From assembly GCF_011300685.1 (NCBI RefSeq), contig NZ_CP049864.1:736885-800884 (forward strand): 64,000 nucleotides of DNA, read 5' to 3'. Positions 19,500 through 30,023 of the stretch are shown piece by piece. The translations under genes were made by a program, and so were the position numbers. The notes below the pieces were generated by a model. It saw only the letters and a program-made list of their open reading frames with translations, did no database searches and was not told the DNA's origin. The first letter of the stretch is position 1, and every line of letters starts with the position of its first letter. Source of the stretch: Lysobacter sp. HDW10. GTDB taxonomy: Bacteria; Pseudomonadota; Gammaproteobacteria; Xanthomonadales; Xanthomonadaceae.

Positions 19500-20657
19500 A
19501 TGCAAACGCGCACTACTTTGACCGCGGCAATCGCAGCCGCATTGGCACTCAGCTTCGCGATGCCTGTCGCCGCACAAAGTCTGGGCTCGGGCGGCAGCAC
19601 GATGCGTGAGCAACGTGAAAAGCGATTGAAAGAGTTGCGCGGCGAGTCAACCAAGGACGAAGACAGCAACGTACAGAAGGGCAAGGCCAAAGCTTCAGAA
19701 GCACCGGCGGCTGAAGCTTCGCGCTACCCGAATGCGAAGCGCAAGGAGCCGAAGGTCAGCACAACGCGTGACGGCGCAGCCCAGCTGCAAAAGATCGTCG
19801 AATCTTTTAACGCGAAAGATTTCGCGGGCGTCATCAAGCAAGCCGATACGGTCATTGCCGGCAGCGCTTCACCGTACGAGAAGGCATTTGCAGAGCGTCT
19901 CGCGGGTCTGGCTTCTGCACAATTGAAACAAAGCGACAAGGCGATCAGTTATTTGAAGGCGTCGGTGGATGCGAACGCACTCGACAACAATCCGCACTTC
20001 GACAGCATGAGTGACTTGGCTGCCCAATACCAAGCCGCGGGCAAGAATGCGGAAGCACTCGCCACCTTAGACAAGTTCCTTACAGAAAGCGGCAGCACCG
20101 ATCCGCAGTACGGCCCCATGCGCGCTTCATTGATGGCGACAACCGGACACAGCGAAGAAGCAATCAAGTTGTATACCGACGCCTACAACAAAAATCCGAA
20201 CGACATCCAAGCCGTGCGCAACTTGGCTGGGACTTACGAGGCTTCCGGTAACACCAAGAAAGCCTACGAACTTCTAAATGACGCGCGTAAGCGCGGTATC
20301 GCCGACGCGCAGGACTACAAAGTTTTGTATTCGGGTTACCTGGTGAAGGACAAGAATTGGAAGTCGGCCACTGAAGTACTGGACGACGGTGTTGCGAAAA
20401 ATATGATCCCGAAAAACGACGACACCGCACGCGCCTATATGGTCGCGGCGCAAGGTGCGTTTGGCGACGATCAATGGAACGTTGCGCTGGCGAACTACAC
20501 CAAAGCGGCATCAATGTCGAGTAATGGCGAAGCAGACCTCAATCGTGCCAAAATCCTGAGCACCCAAGGCAAGAAGGCCGAATCCAAGGCCGCCGCGCAA
20601 GCTGCACTCGCAAAAGGTGTGAAGAACACGGCAGACGCGCAAAGACTGCTCAAGTAA
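19500..20657 (+). CDS. exported tetratricopeptide-repeat protein
   Basis: 385 residues with a classical signal peptide (cleavage predicted after MPVAAQ, about residue 26). A charged linker spans about 40-85, and residues about 95-385 contain TPR-type helical pairs, for example SGDDQWNVALANYTKAASMS and KNPNDIQAVRNLAGTYEASGN-like units. Location is the periplasm. It is upstream of tonB in the same orientation, and similar TPR proteins accompany TonB systems in related bacteria, so it may support TonB-dependent transport; no partner is proven. Ribosome-binding site agagg precedes the ATG. Confidence 0.82.
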   Translation: MQTRTTLTAAIAAALALSFAMPVAAQSLGSGGSTMREQREKRLKELRGESTKDEDSNVQKGKAKASEAPAAEASRYPNAKRKEPKVSTTRDGAAQLQKIVESFNAKDFAGVIKQADTVIAGSASPYEKAFAERLAGLASAQLKQSDKAISYLKASVDANALDNNPHFDSMSDLAAQYQAAGKNAEALATLDKFLTESGSTDPQYGPMRASLMATTGHSEEAIKLYTDAYNKNPNDIQAVRNLAGTYEASGNTKKAYELLNDARKRGIADAQDYKVLYSGYLVKDKNWKSATEVLDDGVAKNMIPKNDDTARAYMVAAQGAFGDDQWNVALANYTKAASMSSNGEADLNRAKILSTQGKKAESKAAAQAALAKGVKNTADAQRLLK

Positions 20658-20679
20658 TCACGTTTTACAGCCTTTCTTG

Positions 20680-20708
20680 TTGGCGCAAGCCAATCGGATT
20701 GGTATAAG
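20680..20708 (+). promoter_or_regulatory. tonB promoter
   Basis: TTGGCG (20680-20685) and TATAAG (20703-20708) are spaced exactly 17 bp, and the -10 is preceded by TTGG. The predicted start of transcription is at about 20715. Confidence 0.65.
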
Positions 20709-20714
20709 CTACGG

Positions 20715-20744
20715 GGTTCCCGCACTCGACTGAGTACGGGAACC
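20715..20744 (+). promoter_or_regulatory. 5'-terminal hairpin in tonB leader
   Basis: GGTTCCCG and CGGGAACC pair perfectly. Inside them, ACTC-GACT-GAGT extends the stem after one C/A mismatch. The hairpin begins at the predicted mRNA 5' end and may stabilise the message or control translation. A second small palindrome GGCACTTGTGCC follows at 20753-20764. Confidence 0.5.
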
Positions 20745-20773
20745 AACTCCGAGGCACTTGTGCCGACCCCAAC

Positions 20774-21496
<723 letters not shown>

Positions 21497-21575
21497 TGCA
21501 CGACATTTAGCTGTAAACGCAACACTCTTTTAGTCATACCAACTCCACTTAAACAGAAAAAAGAAGGTAAGCGCG

Positions 21576-22310
21576 ATGCTCCAACAAACTCCGAACGCCG
21601 CTGCTGCTGGAGGCAATAACGCCCAAGCGTTCCAGCAAATGAGCTTCTCCCACCTGCTGCAAAACTTCGATGCAGTCGGCTGGATCGTGTTCCTCACACT
21701 CCTCGTCTTCTCGGTGCTCTCGATCTACTGGATCGTGGTCAACCTGGCGAAGAACGCACGTCTGCGCGGTAGCGCCGACCGCGTCGTCTCGACCTTCTGG
21801 GAAACCCAGAATGCACAAGACGCGATCCGTTACATGGAAGAACAAAAGGGCAACGAACCCTTCTCGAAGATCGCTTTGGACGCTTCGCAAGCCGCAGCTC
21901 ACCACCAACGCAACGAAGGTTCGCGTTTGGCTGAGTCGCTGAACCGTTCGGAATTCGTCGACCGCTCGTTGCGCCAAGCCGTGACCCGCGAATCGATGCG
22001 TCTTGAATCCGGTCTGACCGTGTTGGCAACCGTCGGTGCAACCGCACCGTTCGTGGGTCTGCTCGGTACGGTGTGGGGTATCTACAACGCCTTGATCCGC
22101 ATCGGTGCATCGGGCGACGCCTCGATCTCCGCAGTGGCAGGTCCGGTGGGTGAAGCCTTGATCATGACCGCAGCCGGTCTGTTCGTGGCAATCCCGGCCG
22201 TGTTGGCCTACAACTTCTTCAACCGTCTGAACCGCGTGACCAACGCCAAGTTCGACACGTTCGCGCACGACTTGCATGACTTCTTTGCAACCGGCGCACG
22301 CGTGGGCTGA
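21576..22310 (+). CDS. exbB: TonB-system proton channel ExbB
   Basis: 244 residues of the MotA/TolQ/ExbB family. Three membrane helices are expected: about 30-52, 150-175 and 195-218. The central conserved region is GLTVLATVGATAPFVGLLGTVWGIYNAL, and GPVGEALIMTAAGLFVAIPAVLAYN follows. ExbB forms the pentamer around ExbD in the inner membrane. It is 79 bases downstream of tonB and has its own ribosome-binding site (aagaagg). Confidence 0.95.
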   Translation: MLQQTPNAAAAGGNNAQAFQQMSFSHLLQNFDAVGWIVFLTLLVFSVLSIYWIVVNLAKNARLRGSADRVVSTFWETQNAQDAIRYMEEQKGNEPFSKIALDASQAAAHHQRNEGSRLAESLNRSEFVDRSLRQAVTRESMRLESGLTVLATVGATAPFVGLLGTVWGIYNALIRIGASGDASISAVAGPVGEALIMTAAGLFVAIPAVLAYNFFNRLNRVTNAKFDTFAHDLHDFFATGARVG

Positions 22311-22382
22311 TTCGTGAGCGGTGGCGAGGCTGAAAGGCCTTGCCATCTTTCATCAGGTCAATCGATTTAAGGACGTTTAGCA

Positions 22383-22826
22383 ATGGCATTTTCAACGGGT
22401 AACAGCTCTAGTGGCCCAATGGCAGACATCAACGTGACGCCCCTCGTGGACGTGATGTTGGTGCTCCTGATCATCTTCATGATCACCACGCCGCTGATGA
22501 ACCACAAAACCAAAGTGGAACTGCCGCGCGCATTTCTGGTCACGGATCTTTCGAAGCCGAAAGAAGCTGTGATCACTGCGCCCATCACGATTTCCGTGAA
22601 GGCAAACGGTCAGTTGTTCATGGATGACGCGCTGATTACCCAGGGTGATTTGGAAAGCCGCCTCGCAGTGGCCGCCCAAAAAACACCGCAGCCGCCACTG
22701 AATATTCGTGGCGACCGCACCACCCCGATGAAGATCGTTGCGGACATCACGAAGATGGCGCAAACCGCAGGCATGTTGGACATCGGTTATGTCACCGTTC
22801 GTCCGAAGCCGGGCGAGCAAGAATAA
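22383..22826 (+). CDS. exbD: ExbD/TolR family protein, ExbD1
   Basis: 147 residues. One N-terminal membrane helix with the proton-carrying Asp in [14 protein letters not shown] (about residues 20-33), then a periplasmic domain. Its first 35 residues are nearly identical to those of the next gene, so the two arose by tandem duplication. Ribosome-binding site aagga precedes the ATG. Confidence 0.94.
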   Translation: MAFSTGNSSSGPMADINVTPLVDVMLVLLIIFMITTPLMNHKTKVELPRAFLVTDLSKPKEAVITAPITISVKANGQLFMDDALITQGDLESRLAVAAQKTPQPPLNIRGDRTTPMKIVADITKMAQTAGMLDIGYVTVRPKPGEQE

Positions 22827-22838
22827 GGAGCGACTGAT

Positions 22839-23252
22839 ATGGCATTTTCCTCAGGCAATAGCAGTGGCCCTATGGCGGACATCAACGTGACGCCGCTCGT
22901 CGACGTCATGTTGGTTTTGCTCATCATCTTCATGGTGACCATGCCGATCCAAACTTACCCGATCAAAATCGACTTGCCACAAGCAAGCACGAACCCACCG
23001 CCGCCGAACCCGAAGGCACCGATCAAGTTGCGTATTGACGCTGCTGGTCAAGTGTTCTGGAACGACGCGATGATGGACGTGAAAACGCTTGAAGCAACGA
23101 TGAAAGACACGGTGAATCAGGATCCGGAAAACCAACCGTCCATTCAAATCGAAACTTCGAATCAAGCGCAATACGATGTCTTTGCAAAGGTCTTGGCCGC
23201 TGCAAAGAATGCCGACATGAAGAAGATCGCCTTCGTGGAAAACGGCAACTGA
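22839..23252 (+). CDS. exbD: ExbD/TolR family protein, ExbD2
   Basis: 137 residues, second ExbD copy, 12 bases after exbD1 with ribosome-binding site aaggag. It has the same helix with [14 protein letters not shown] but a different periplasmic domain. In Xanthomonas campestris a second exbD in the same position is known to have its own role in iron uptake and plant interaction; the same split of duties is plausible here. Confidence 0.94.
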   Translation: MAFSSGNSSGPMADINVTPLVDVMLVLLIIFMVTMPIQTYPIKIDLPQASTNPPPPNPKAPIKLRIDAAGQVFWNDAMMDVKTLEATMKDTVNQDPENQPSIQIETSNQAQYDVFAKVLAAAKNADMKKIAFVENGN

Positions 23253-23270
23253 TCCAATCGCTTACCTTTC

Positions 23271-23298
23271 AAAGCCGCCTTAACAGGCGGCTTTTTTT
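23271..23298. terminator. terminator between exbD2 and pdxJ
   Basis: AAAGCCGCC and GGCGGCTTT pair around a TTAACA loop, followed by a run of seven T. It also contains the pdxJ stop codon, so it serves the exb transcript and overlaps the pdxJ 3' end. Confidence 0.92.
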
Positions 23299-24047
23299 AT
23301 GGCCGCTAGATAATTCGCAACGGTCGTTTCGAGGCCGTCATACAAGGCCTCAGAGATCAAAGCGTGACCAATAGAAACCTCACGCACGGCGGGCACTGCG
23401 CGTAAGAAGGCAGTCAAATTCACTTGGTCCAGGTCGTGGCCTGCATTGACACCCAAACCTGCAGCTTGCGCGAGTTGCGCGGTTTCAGCGCACGCATGCA
23501 AGTAGTTGGCGAGCGTTTCGCCGCCGGCAAGAAACGCTTCTGCAAAAGGCCCCGTGTAGAGCTCGACGCGATCTGCACCGACGTCGCGTGCCCGAGCAAC
23601 GAGCGGGTTGCCCACATTGACAAACACACTGACGCGCGCACCCAAGGCCTTAAAGGACGCAACTTGCGCGGCCAAAGGTTCTAATGCGTCCTCAAAAGAG
23701 AAACCATGATCAGAGGTCAGTTGCCCGTCGCTGTCGGGCACCAATGTGACTTGCGCGGGACGTACCGTTTCGCACAACGCCAGCAAACCGGGATAGCCAG
23801 CGCGCGCCGGCGCAAACGGATTGCCTTCGATATTGAACTCGACTCCGAACGACGCGCAGATCGGCGCTAAGTCATACACATCGTCGCTACGAATATGGCG
23901 CGCGTCCGGACGCGGATGCACGGTAATGCCATTTGCACCTGCACGCAGGCACGTTCGTGCGGCTTCAACCGCGCTCGGCAGTGTGCCGCCGCGTGAGTTG
24001 CGGAGCACGGCAATTTTGTTGACGTTAACGCTGAGCTTTGTGGTCAT
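23280..24047 (-). CDS. pdxJ: pyridoxine 5'-phosphate synthase
   Basis: 255 residues with the PdxJ TIM-barrel motifs: [54 protein letters not shown] and LGVNAGHDL. It condenses 3-amino-2-oxopropyl phosphate and deoxyxylulose phosphate in de novo vitamin B6 synthesis. In xanthomonads pdxJ is often co-directional with exbD2; here it is convergent. Its start overlaps the stop of the membrane-protein gene upstream (ATGA), so the two form a small operon. Confidence 0.96.
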   Translation of the reverse strand: MTTKLSVNVNKIAVLRNSRGGTLPSAVEAARTCLRAGANGITVHPRPDARHIRSDDVYDLAPICASFGVEFNIEGNPFAPARAGYPGLLALCETVRPAQVTLVPDSDGQLTSDHGFSFEDALEPLAAQVASFKALGARVSVFVNVGNPLVARARDVGADRVELYTGPFAEAFLAGGETLANYLHACAETAQLAQAAGLGVNAGHDLDQVNLTAFLRAVPAVREVSIGHALISEALYDGLETTVANYLAAIKKAAC

Positions 24048-24715
24048 GCGTCGCGGTGGGCATCACTCGAGGTGGGGTGCACAAGCACATCTTTCTTCGG
24101 CGCTTGCACCACACCCGCGTAAGGATTCCACACTTCACCGACTTCTCGCTCCGGCCCCTGCGGCTTGCTGGCCGCGTGCGCAACAGGTGTTTCAAGGTCT
24201 GGAGGCGGGACATCAGCACGCACGACCCCTTCTTCAGGCTGCGCGGCGGCGGGCGTCTGCGCAGGTGGCGCTTGCACCGGCTCCGCTTGCGCAACCCGCG
24301 TGCGCGCCAGTTCCAAAGTCTCGCGCTCTAACACTGCACGTTGGGCGATGGCTTCGCGCTCTGCCGCTTGACGAAGTCGCACGGCTTCGGCATCGCGCTC
24401 TGCCACTTTTTGGGCCGCCGCGCGAATCGCGTCGGGATCGGCCGGGCGTTCAAAGGAGTCGGGTGCGGGCGGTACATTGGCCTCCGCGCGGGCGCGCACG
24501 TGTGCTCGCAGGGATTCCATCTCATGGTCGCTCAAACCTGCGCCACCCGCGGTCACGGCTGCCGTGTCAGGGAACAGAGTCTTATAGCGAACCCACAACC
24601 AAGCAAAGCAACTGGCGAGCGCAACGAAAAACATCGCCAGCATGAGTGCGGGCGACTTGGCGACCATCCCGGCATACACCGAAGCGCAGCAGATGAGCAA
24701 CAAGATCCAATGCAT
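24044..24715 (-). CDS. membrane-anchored protein of unknown function
   Basis: 223 residues. Two N-terminal hydrophobic segments (about 3-18 and 22-45) anchor it; the rest is a soluble, Ala/Glu/Pro-rich and partly coiled-coil region (about 95-155, with [21 protein letters not shown]). A strong GGAGG ribosome-binding site precedes the ATG. It is coupled by a 4-base overlap to pdxJ but shows no link to vitamin B6. I do not recognise the family. Confidence 0.65.
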   Translation of the reverse strand: MHWILLLICCASVYAGMVAKSPALMLAMFFVALASCFAWLWVRYKTLFPDTAAVTAGGAGLSDHEMESLRAHVRARAEANVPPAPDSFERPADPDAIRAAAQKVAERDAEAVRLRQAAEREAIAQRAVLERETLELARTRVAQAEPVQAPPAQTPAAAQPEEGVVRADVPPPDLETPVAHAASKPQGPEREVGEVWNPYAGVVQAPKKDVLVHPTSSDAHRDA

Positions 24716-24753
24716 ACCATCCTCCGATTTCGATCGAGTGTATCGCGCAGGCC

Positions 24754-26208
24754 TTAGAGCAAGGGCGACATCAGACGGGCGATGGCTTCCGGGAGCTGGG
24801 CGGTCAACCAGTTGCGCGTGCCAGGGTCCCGCACGCGCGGCGCGTAGGGGAACTCACCGAGAATTTGCTTCTCCAAGGCGCCGGCCACCACCGCATCATT
24901 GAACAGCAAGGTCACTTCGAAATTGAGTCGGAAGCTGCGCGGGTCGAAGTTGGCTGTGCCGATCAGGGCAATGTCATCGTCGACCAACATGGCTTTGGTG
25001 TGCAGCATGCGCGGACCGTATTCGTAGATTTTCACGCCCGCCACCATCAGGCGATCGAAGTAGGAGCGCGCAGCCAAGGTCACCAATTTGCTGTCGCTTT
25101 TATGCGGCACCATCAGGCGCACATCCAAACCGGCCAATGCGGCCGATGTCAGTGCCATCAGGGCAGCCTCACCCGGCACGAAGTAGGGCGTCAGCAACCA
25201 AACGCGTTCGCGCGCGGCATGAATGGCACCGACGTGCACGCGATGGATCGCCTCCCAATCCGAATCCGGGCCCGACGGAATCGCCTGCACGGCATATGGG
25301 CCATCTGTCAGTTCTGGCAAAGTGCGAGCGATCTCCGAAATAAAGTCGCGTTGATCGGTTGTGTAAGCCCAGTCTTCAATAAAAATTTGCTGCAGTTGAA
25401 GCACCACTTTGCCGGTCAAGCGCACATGCAAATCACGGTAGGCGTCATCGCGTCTGGATTCGTCCTCTTCGACGGTGACATTGATGCCACCGGTATAGGC
25501 AATGCGCGAATCAATCACCACGATTTTGCGATGCGAGCGCAAGTTGACCCACGGGCGCTGCCAGATCTTCCAGATGCGCGTGAAGTGGGTCGGGTGAAAC
25601 CATGCGAGCTCCGCCCCCGCATCCGTCAAAGGCTTGAAAAACTTCTTGGTCGAGCGCGCCGACCCTAAGGCATCCACCAACAAACGCACGGTGACGCCGG
25701 CACGTACGCGTTCGATCAATGCGTCGCGGATCAGTAAACCCACTTCGTCGGCGGCATAAATGTAGTACTCGAGATGGATATGCGACTTCGCTTGCGCGAT
25801 GTCTTCCAGCAACTTGGTGTACTTGGCGTGCCCGTCGATCAACAACTCAACATCGGTTGCACTGGTCGCCACGAGCTGCGTCGTCGCAGTGGCCAAACGG
25901 CTGAGCTCAACTTGTTCACTGCGTTCCAGCTTGTCGGAGGCCGTCAAGGCGGCGACGCGTGCACGGGACCGCCGTAAGCGAAAGCGTTTGATCCGCTGCG
26001 GGCCGATCAAGACATAAACCAGCAAACCGATATAGGGCAGGGCAGCCAAGCCCATCAACCAACTCAAGGTGGCCACCGGTTCGCGCTTTTGGAGCAAGAT
26101 CCAGATGCCGAGGCCCACGACGTACGCAAGCCACGCCGCAGTCAAATACAGACGGATGTGCTCAATGTTCCAAAAGTGTGTCCAGAGCGCCTGCAACGTT
26201 TCGAACAT
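24754..26208 (-). CDS. cls: cardiolipin synthase (phospholipase D family)
   Basis: 484 residues, the usual bacterial Cls length. Two N-terminal membrane helices (about 15-35 and 45-65) are followed by two PLD domains with HKD motifs HRKIVVIDSRIAYTGGIN (about 215-232) and HTKAMLVDDDIALIGTAN (about 395-412). It joins two phosphatidylglycerol molecules to cardiolipin at the inner membrane. The start at 26208 has a ribosome-binding site (aaagga); an upstream in-frame GTG or ATG would only add a non-conserved extension. Confidence 0.93.
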   Translation of the reverse strand: MFETLQALWTHFWNIEHIRLYLTAAWLAYVVGLGIWILLQKREPVATLSWLMGLAALPYIGLLVYVLIGPQRIKRFRLRRSRARVAALTASDKLERSEQVELSRLATATTQLVATSATDVELLIDGHAKYTKLLEDIAQAKSHIHLEYYIYAADEVGLLIRDALIERVRAGVTVRLLVDALGSARSTKKFFKPLTDAGAELAWFHPTHFTRIWKIWQRPWVNLRSHRKIVVIDSRIAYTGGINVTVEEDESRRDDAYRDLHVRLTGKVVLQLQQIFIEDWAYTTDQRDFISEIARTLPELTDGPYAVQAIPSGPDSDWEAIHRVHVGAIHAARERVWLLTPYFVPGEAALMALTSAALAGLDVRLMVPHKSDSKLVTLAARSYFDRLMVAGVKIYEYGPRMLHTKAMLVDDDIALIGTANFDPRSFRLNFEVTLLFNDAVVAGALEKQILGEFPYAPRVRDPGTRNWLTAQLPEAIARLMSPLL

Positions 26209-26266
26209 CCTGAATCCTTTAACCGTAATCGCAACGGATGCGACACACAAAGCTTAGGCTATTGTC

Positions 26267-27373
26267 ATGACGCAAAGGCGAAGAGTGCAGCTGCCCATTC
26301 AACAGGCCATCAAGGGTCGCGGTGCTGCGTCCCAGACACCCGCGCGATTCGCGGAACGTGCCGCGATTGCGATGGACGACGGATGGGGCACGCTGGCAGA
26401 AGAAATTGCAGAGGACCTGGCGCATCGACCGACCACGCGGATCCATCCGCGCGAGGCGCGCAGCATTATGAGTTTCAACAGTTCGCCGGATATCGTGTTC
26501 GACCGCTCGGTGAATCCGTACCAAGGCTGCGAGCACGCTTGCGTGTATTGCTTCGCCCGGCCGACGCACAGCTATCTGGACCATTCGCCAGGTCTTGATT
26601 TCGAGACTGAAATCTACGCAAAGGTGAACGCCGCTGAGAAGCTTCGCGAAACTCTGCGTAAGCCCGGCTATCAAGTGGCGCCGATTGCTTTAGGTGTCAA
26701 TACCGATGGTTGGCAGCCGATCGAGCGCGAGCTCAGAATTTCGCGCAGCCTCTTGGAGGTATGTCTTGAAACAGAACATCCGGTGCAAATCATCACCAAG
26801 TCTTCGACTCTGCTTCGCGATCTGGATGTGCTGACTGCACTCGCCGATCGGCAATTGGTCAGCGTCATGATCTCGGTCACCACGCTCGACAATGCCTTGT
26901 CTGCAAAACTCGAACCGCGTGCCGCGGCCCCACATACCCGACTCAAAAACATACGCGCCCTGCGCGACGCGGGTGTGCCTGTGGGCATGCTGGTGGCCCC
27001 TGTGATTCCGATGATCAATGATCATGAGCTCGAACACATGCTTGAAGCGGGACACGCGGCGGGGGCGCTAGCAGCCAATCACATTCTGTTACGTTTGCCG
27101 CACGAGCTGACCGATATTTGGCGCGAATGGTTGCACCTGCACTATCCCGAGCGCGCCGCGCACGCGATGAGTTTGCTGCAACAATCCCGCGGCGGAAAAG
27201 ATTACGACAGCGACTTCAAGCAACGCATGCGTGGAACGGGCCCGTTCGCTGATCTGATCACACAAAGGGTGCGCAAAACCAAACAACGGCTTGGATTTGC
27301 CGGGATGCCCGCACTCGATGTGTCGCGCTTCCACCCGCCGGCGGCGGTGGGCGACCAAGGTAACCTGTTCTAA
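26267..27373 (+). CDS. PA0069-family radical SAM protein
   Basis: 368 residues. The [4Fe-4S]-SAM motif is CEHACVYC (CxxxCxxC, about residues 90-97) preceded by the family-typical FDRSVNPYQG, and it is followed by a SPL-like barrel with TDGWQPIER and QIITKSS. These features place it in the PA0069 (Rv2578c-like) group; the reaction is unknown. A TAGGCT hexamer lies six bases before the ATG and no ribosome-binding site is present, so the mRNA may be leaderless. It diverges from cls. Confidence 0.9.
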   Translation: MTQRRRVQLPIQQAIKGRGAASQTPARFAERAAIAMDDGWGTLAEEIAEDLAHRPTTRIHPREARSIMSFNSSPDIVFDRSVNPYQGCEHACVYCFARPTHSYLDHSPGLDFETEIYAKVNAAEKLRETLRKPGYQVAPIALGVNTDGWQPIERELRISRSLLEVCLETEHPVQIITKSSTLLRDLDVLTALADRQLVSVMISVTTLDNALSAKLEPRAAAPHTRLKNIRALRDAGVPVGMLVAPVIPMINDHELEHMLEAGHAAGALAANHILLRLPHELTDIWREWLHLHYPERAAHAMSLLQQSRGGKDYDSDFKQRMRGTGPFADLITQRVRKTKQRLGFAGMPALDVSRFHPPAAVGDQGNLF

Positions 27374-27392
27374 GTAGTGCGCACGCGCCGCG

Positions 27393-29207
27393 TTATGAAA
27401 AATGCGGGACCAGAGCGCCACCTAACCAAATCCAGCGCGACAGCCACGCGCACACCATGGCAATCAAAACGGTGAGCGGTAAACCTATTCGCAAGAAATC
27501 GCCGAACTTGTATTGGCCGGGGCCAAGAATCAACAAATTGCCGTGATGACCAATCGGCGTTAAAAACGCCACCACCGCACCCAGTGCCGTACACACTACA
27601 AACGGTGCGGCGGGCATGCCCAATTCTTGCGCGAGCGAGATCGCAATCGGCCCAAGTAACGCGGTGGTGGCTGAGTCAGACATGATTTGTGTCAGCAATG
27701 CAGCAAGACTAAACATGACCAACAAGATGCTAAACGACGGCAAGTGCGCAACGAAATGATGCAAACCCGTCGCCAGCAATTTAGCGGTGCCCGTCTTTTC
27801 CATCGCGATGCCCAGCGGAATCACGCCTGCAATCATCACGAAAATACGCACGTCAATCTCTCGATACGCGCGAGTGACATCGACGCACTTAAAGACCACC
27901 ATGGCGACCGCGCCCGCTAGAAATGCCAGCGAAGCCGGAATCCATTCCGTCACTGCCAAGACGATCGTGGCAATCAAGATCAGCATGGCGATCGGCGCGC
28001 GCAAGCGACGCATGCCTTCGCCGCGGAACGGCATCAACATCAAAAAGCCATGATGCGCGGCCAATTCCGAGAAGCGTGTGGGCAGCCCCCACAGCACCAA
28101 GAGGTCACCTTCACGCAAACGCGTATCAGACAAACGAGGTGCGACCGAACCTTCGCGACGCCACAGGCCGGCAATCACCGCACCGAACTGATGGGCGAAA
28201 TCCAATTCACGAATCGAGCGACCAATAAACTCCGAGCCCGGCGCAACCACCGCTTGTACCAATTGCGGTGAACCTTCGTGTTCGGTGCCTTTCGTCACGC
28301 CGAAACGCTTGATCGCGTTCAAGTCCAAGCCAGGATGTTCGTGCAAGGACTTCAGTTCATCTGCATCGGTTTCAATCAACAGCAAGTCGTCACCCAGTAA
28401 CGGACTGCCATCGTTCAAATCAGGTCGTTCGACGCCATCACGCAACCAACCCAACACTTTGACGTTGGGTCCGATCGCTTTGCGCAAGTCATGTAAGGTG
28501 CGCGTCGCCCATGCGCCGCCCTGCACAACGAGCAGTTCCGTGCGATAGCGCTCAACGCGCATGTAATCTTCTTCGGCTTGCTCACCACTGCGGCGCGGCA
28601 GCAGCCAACGCGTCAGTTGAATGTAGATCATGCCGACCGCGACTAGGGCCAAACCAATCGGCGTAACGGTAAAAATCCCCAAGCCTTCATGTGTTGCGCG
28701 TTCGAGCATGTTGTCGGCGAGCAAGAATGCGGGCGCCGAGATCAAAGTCAGCGTGGTGCCCAACGACGCAGCGAGTGACATCGGCATCAGCAGGCGGGAC
28801 GCCGGAATGTTCTTGTCTTTTGCATGCCGAATCAGAATCGGCAACATCATCGCCGTGACCATCACATGGTGTGTAAACGCAGACAAGGCCGCCACGGTGG
28901 GCATGACCACGGCGATCGTTCGCCACTCCCGGCCGCCGGATGCCCGACCCACCCACTGACCAATTCGTTCCGTAATACCGGTCGCACTGAGCGCCCCGGA
29001 GATCACGAAGACGGCTGCAACAATGATCGCGGGTTCGCTCGAGAAGCCCGCTAAGGCATCGTCACCATCCAATGTCCCGGTGACGACCAATGCAAGCAAG
29101 ATCAACATGGCGGAGACGTCGATCCGCAGCTTCTCACTCACAAACAAGTACAAGCCGCCGACAAGGATGGCCATGAAAATAATTTGCTGCACTGTAAGCG
29201 TGACCAT
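27393..29207 (-). CDS. SLC13-family permease with two RCK-C domains
   Basis: 604 residues. Two blocks of membrane helices (about 1-200 and 390-600) flank a cytoplasmic region with two TrkA-C (RCK-C) domains (about 210-290 and 300-380, containing GSPLLGDDLLLIE and DTRLREGDLLVLWG). The helical blocks show the SLC13/DASS signatures FTHHVMVTAMMLPI and MSDSATTALLGPIAISLAQELG. It most likely imports anions such as sulfate or dicarboxylates with sodium, gated by a ligand bound to the RCK-C domains. It converges with the radical SAM gene (19 bases apart). Confidence 0.88.
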   Translation of the reverse strand: MVTLTVQQIIFMAILVGGLYLFVSEKLRIDVSAMLILLALVVTGTLDGDDALAGFSSEPAIIVAAVFVISGALSATGITERIGQWVGRASGGREWRTIAVVMPTVAALSAFTHHVMVTAMMLPILIRHAKDKNIPASRLLMPMSLAASLGTTLTLISAPAFLLADNMLERATHEGLGIFTVTPIGLALVAVGMIYIQLTRWLLPRRSGEQAEEDYMRVERYRTELLVVQGGAWATRTLHDLRKAIGPNVKVLGWLRDGVERPDLNDGSPLLGDDLLLIETDADELKSLHEHPGLDLNAIKRFGVTKGTEHEGSPQLVQAVVAPGSEFIGRSIRELDFAHQFGAVIAGLWRREGSVAPRLSDTRLREGDLLVLWGLPTRFSELAAHHGFLMLMPFRGEGMRRLRAPIAMLILIATIVLAVTEWIPASLAFLAGAVAMVVFKCVDVTRAYREIDVRIFVMIAGVIPLGIAMEKTGTAKLLATGLHHFVAHLPSFSILLVMFSLAALLTQIMSDSATTALLGPIAISLAQELGMPAAPFVVCTALGAVVAFLTPIGHHGNLLILGPGQYKFGDFLRIGLPLTVLIAMVCAWLSRWIWLGGALVPHFS

Positions 29208-29270
29208 GTGCGCGGTTCAGCTCCCTGATTTCACACGACCTAAACATCCCCTGTAGAGCGCGCCCATAAA

Positions 29271-30023
29271 ATGCGGGGTATTGTGCGCAATTTGGATGAT
29301 CAACTGGTGGCATTAGACCACACCGACGCAAAATGCCGCGTCGAGGGACGGAGAGCTTTGACAGGCCTGGCACATGCACTTTCGCATGACGTGCGCGCCG
29401 CTTTCAGGAGTACGCAGGGGTTTGCCCAAGTCGTGGCAGCGCGTGCTGCCGACACATTGCCGCAAGAGGATCTTCAATTACTGCAACGCGTTGTGGATGC
29501 GAGCCAGCGCGGCAGTGCGTTATTGGATGAAATTGTTGCGTGGCTTCGAATCACGCAATACACGCCGAAGTTTCAAACGGTCGATATCCAATTCGTGCTC
29601 GAATGGGCCGCATCGGATGTTGATCCATCGGCGTTGGATCTACACATCACGGGCAACGCTGAAACGATCGGCGACGAACATCTGCTGAAACGCCTGTTCG
29701 AAGTGATTCTGAGCAACGCAAGAAATTTCACCGCCGCAGGTACGGGGCCCGCGCATCTTCAGGTGGATGTGCGCGAAGACGACAGCGGCGTCCATATTCG
29801 CGTACAAGATGCCGGCATCGGTTTCGATCCGCAGCATGCATCACGTGTTTTCGAGCCCTTTGTGCGACTACACGCTGCAGAAGCAGGTGGCGGGCAAGGT
29901 CTGGGTCTTGCGATTGCCAAGACCATTGTCGACAAGCATGAAGGCAGCATTTCACTTACCGCAGCAGACGGCGGGGGTAGCGTAGTGACTATCTTCTTGC
30001 CGAAGGTGTCAGACAGAACATGA
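29271..30023 (+). CDS. soluble sensor histidine kinase, short input region
   Basis: 250 residues with no membrane helix and no recognisable sensor domain. The dimerisation domain has the phospho-acceptor His39 in LAHALSHDVRAAFRS; the ATPase has N-box LSNARNFTA, G1 DAGIGFDP, F-box FEPF and G2 GGQGLGLAIAK. It resembles the kinase part of bacteriophytochrome-type proteins. Its stop overlaps the next start (ATGA), coupling it to the response regulator. A GTG at 29283 is an alternative start. It probably takes its signal from a partner protein. Confidence 0.88.
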   Translation: MRGIVRNLDDQLVALDHTDAKCRVEGRRALTGLAHALSHDVRAAFRSTQGFAQVVAARAADTLPQEDLQLLQRVVDASQRGSALLDEIVAWLRITQYTPKFQTVDIQFVLEWAASDVDPSALDLHITGNAETIGDEHLLKRLFEVILSNARNFTAAGTGPAHLQVDVREDDSGVHIRVQDAGIGFDPQHASRVFEPFVRLHAAEAGGGQGLGLAIAKTIVDKHEGSISLTAADGGGSVVTIFLPKVSDRT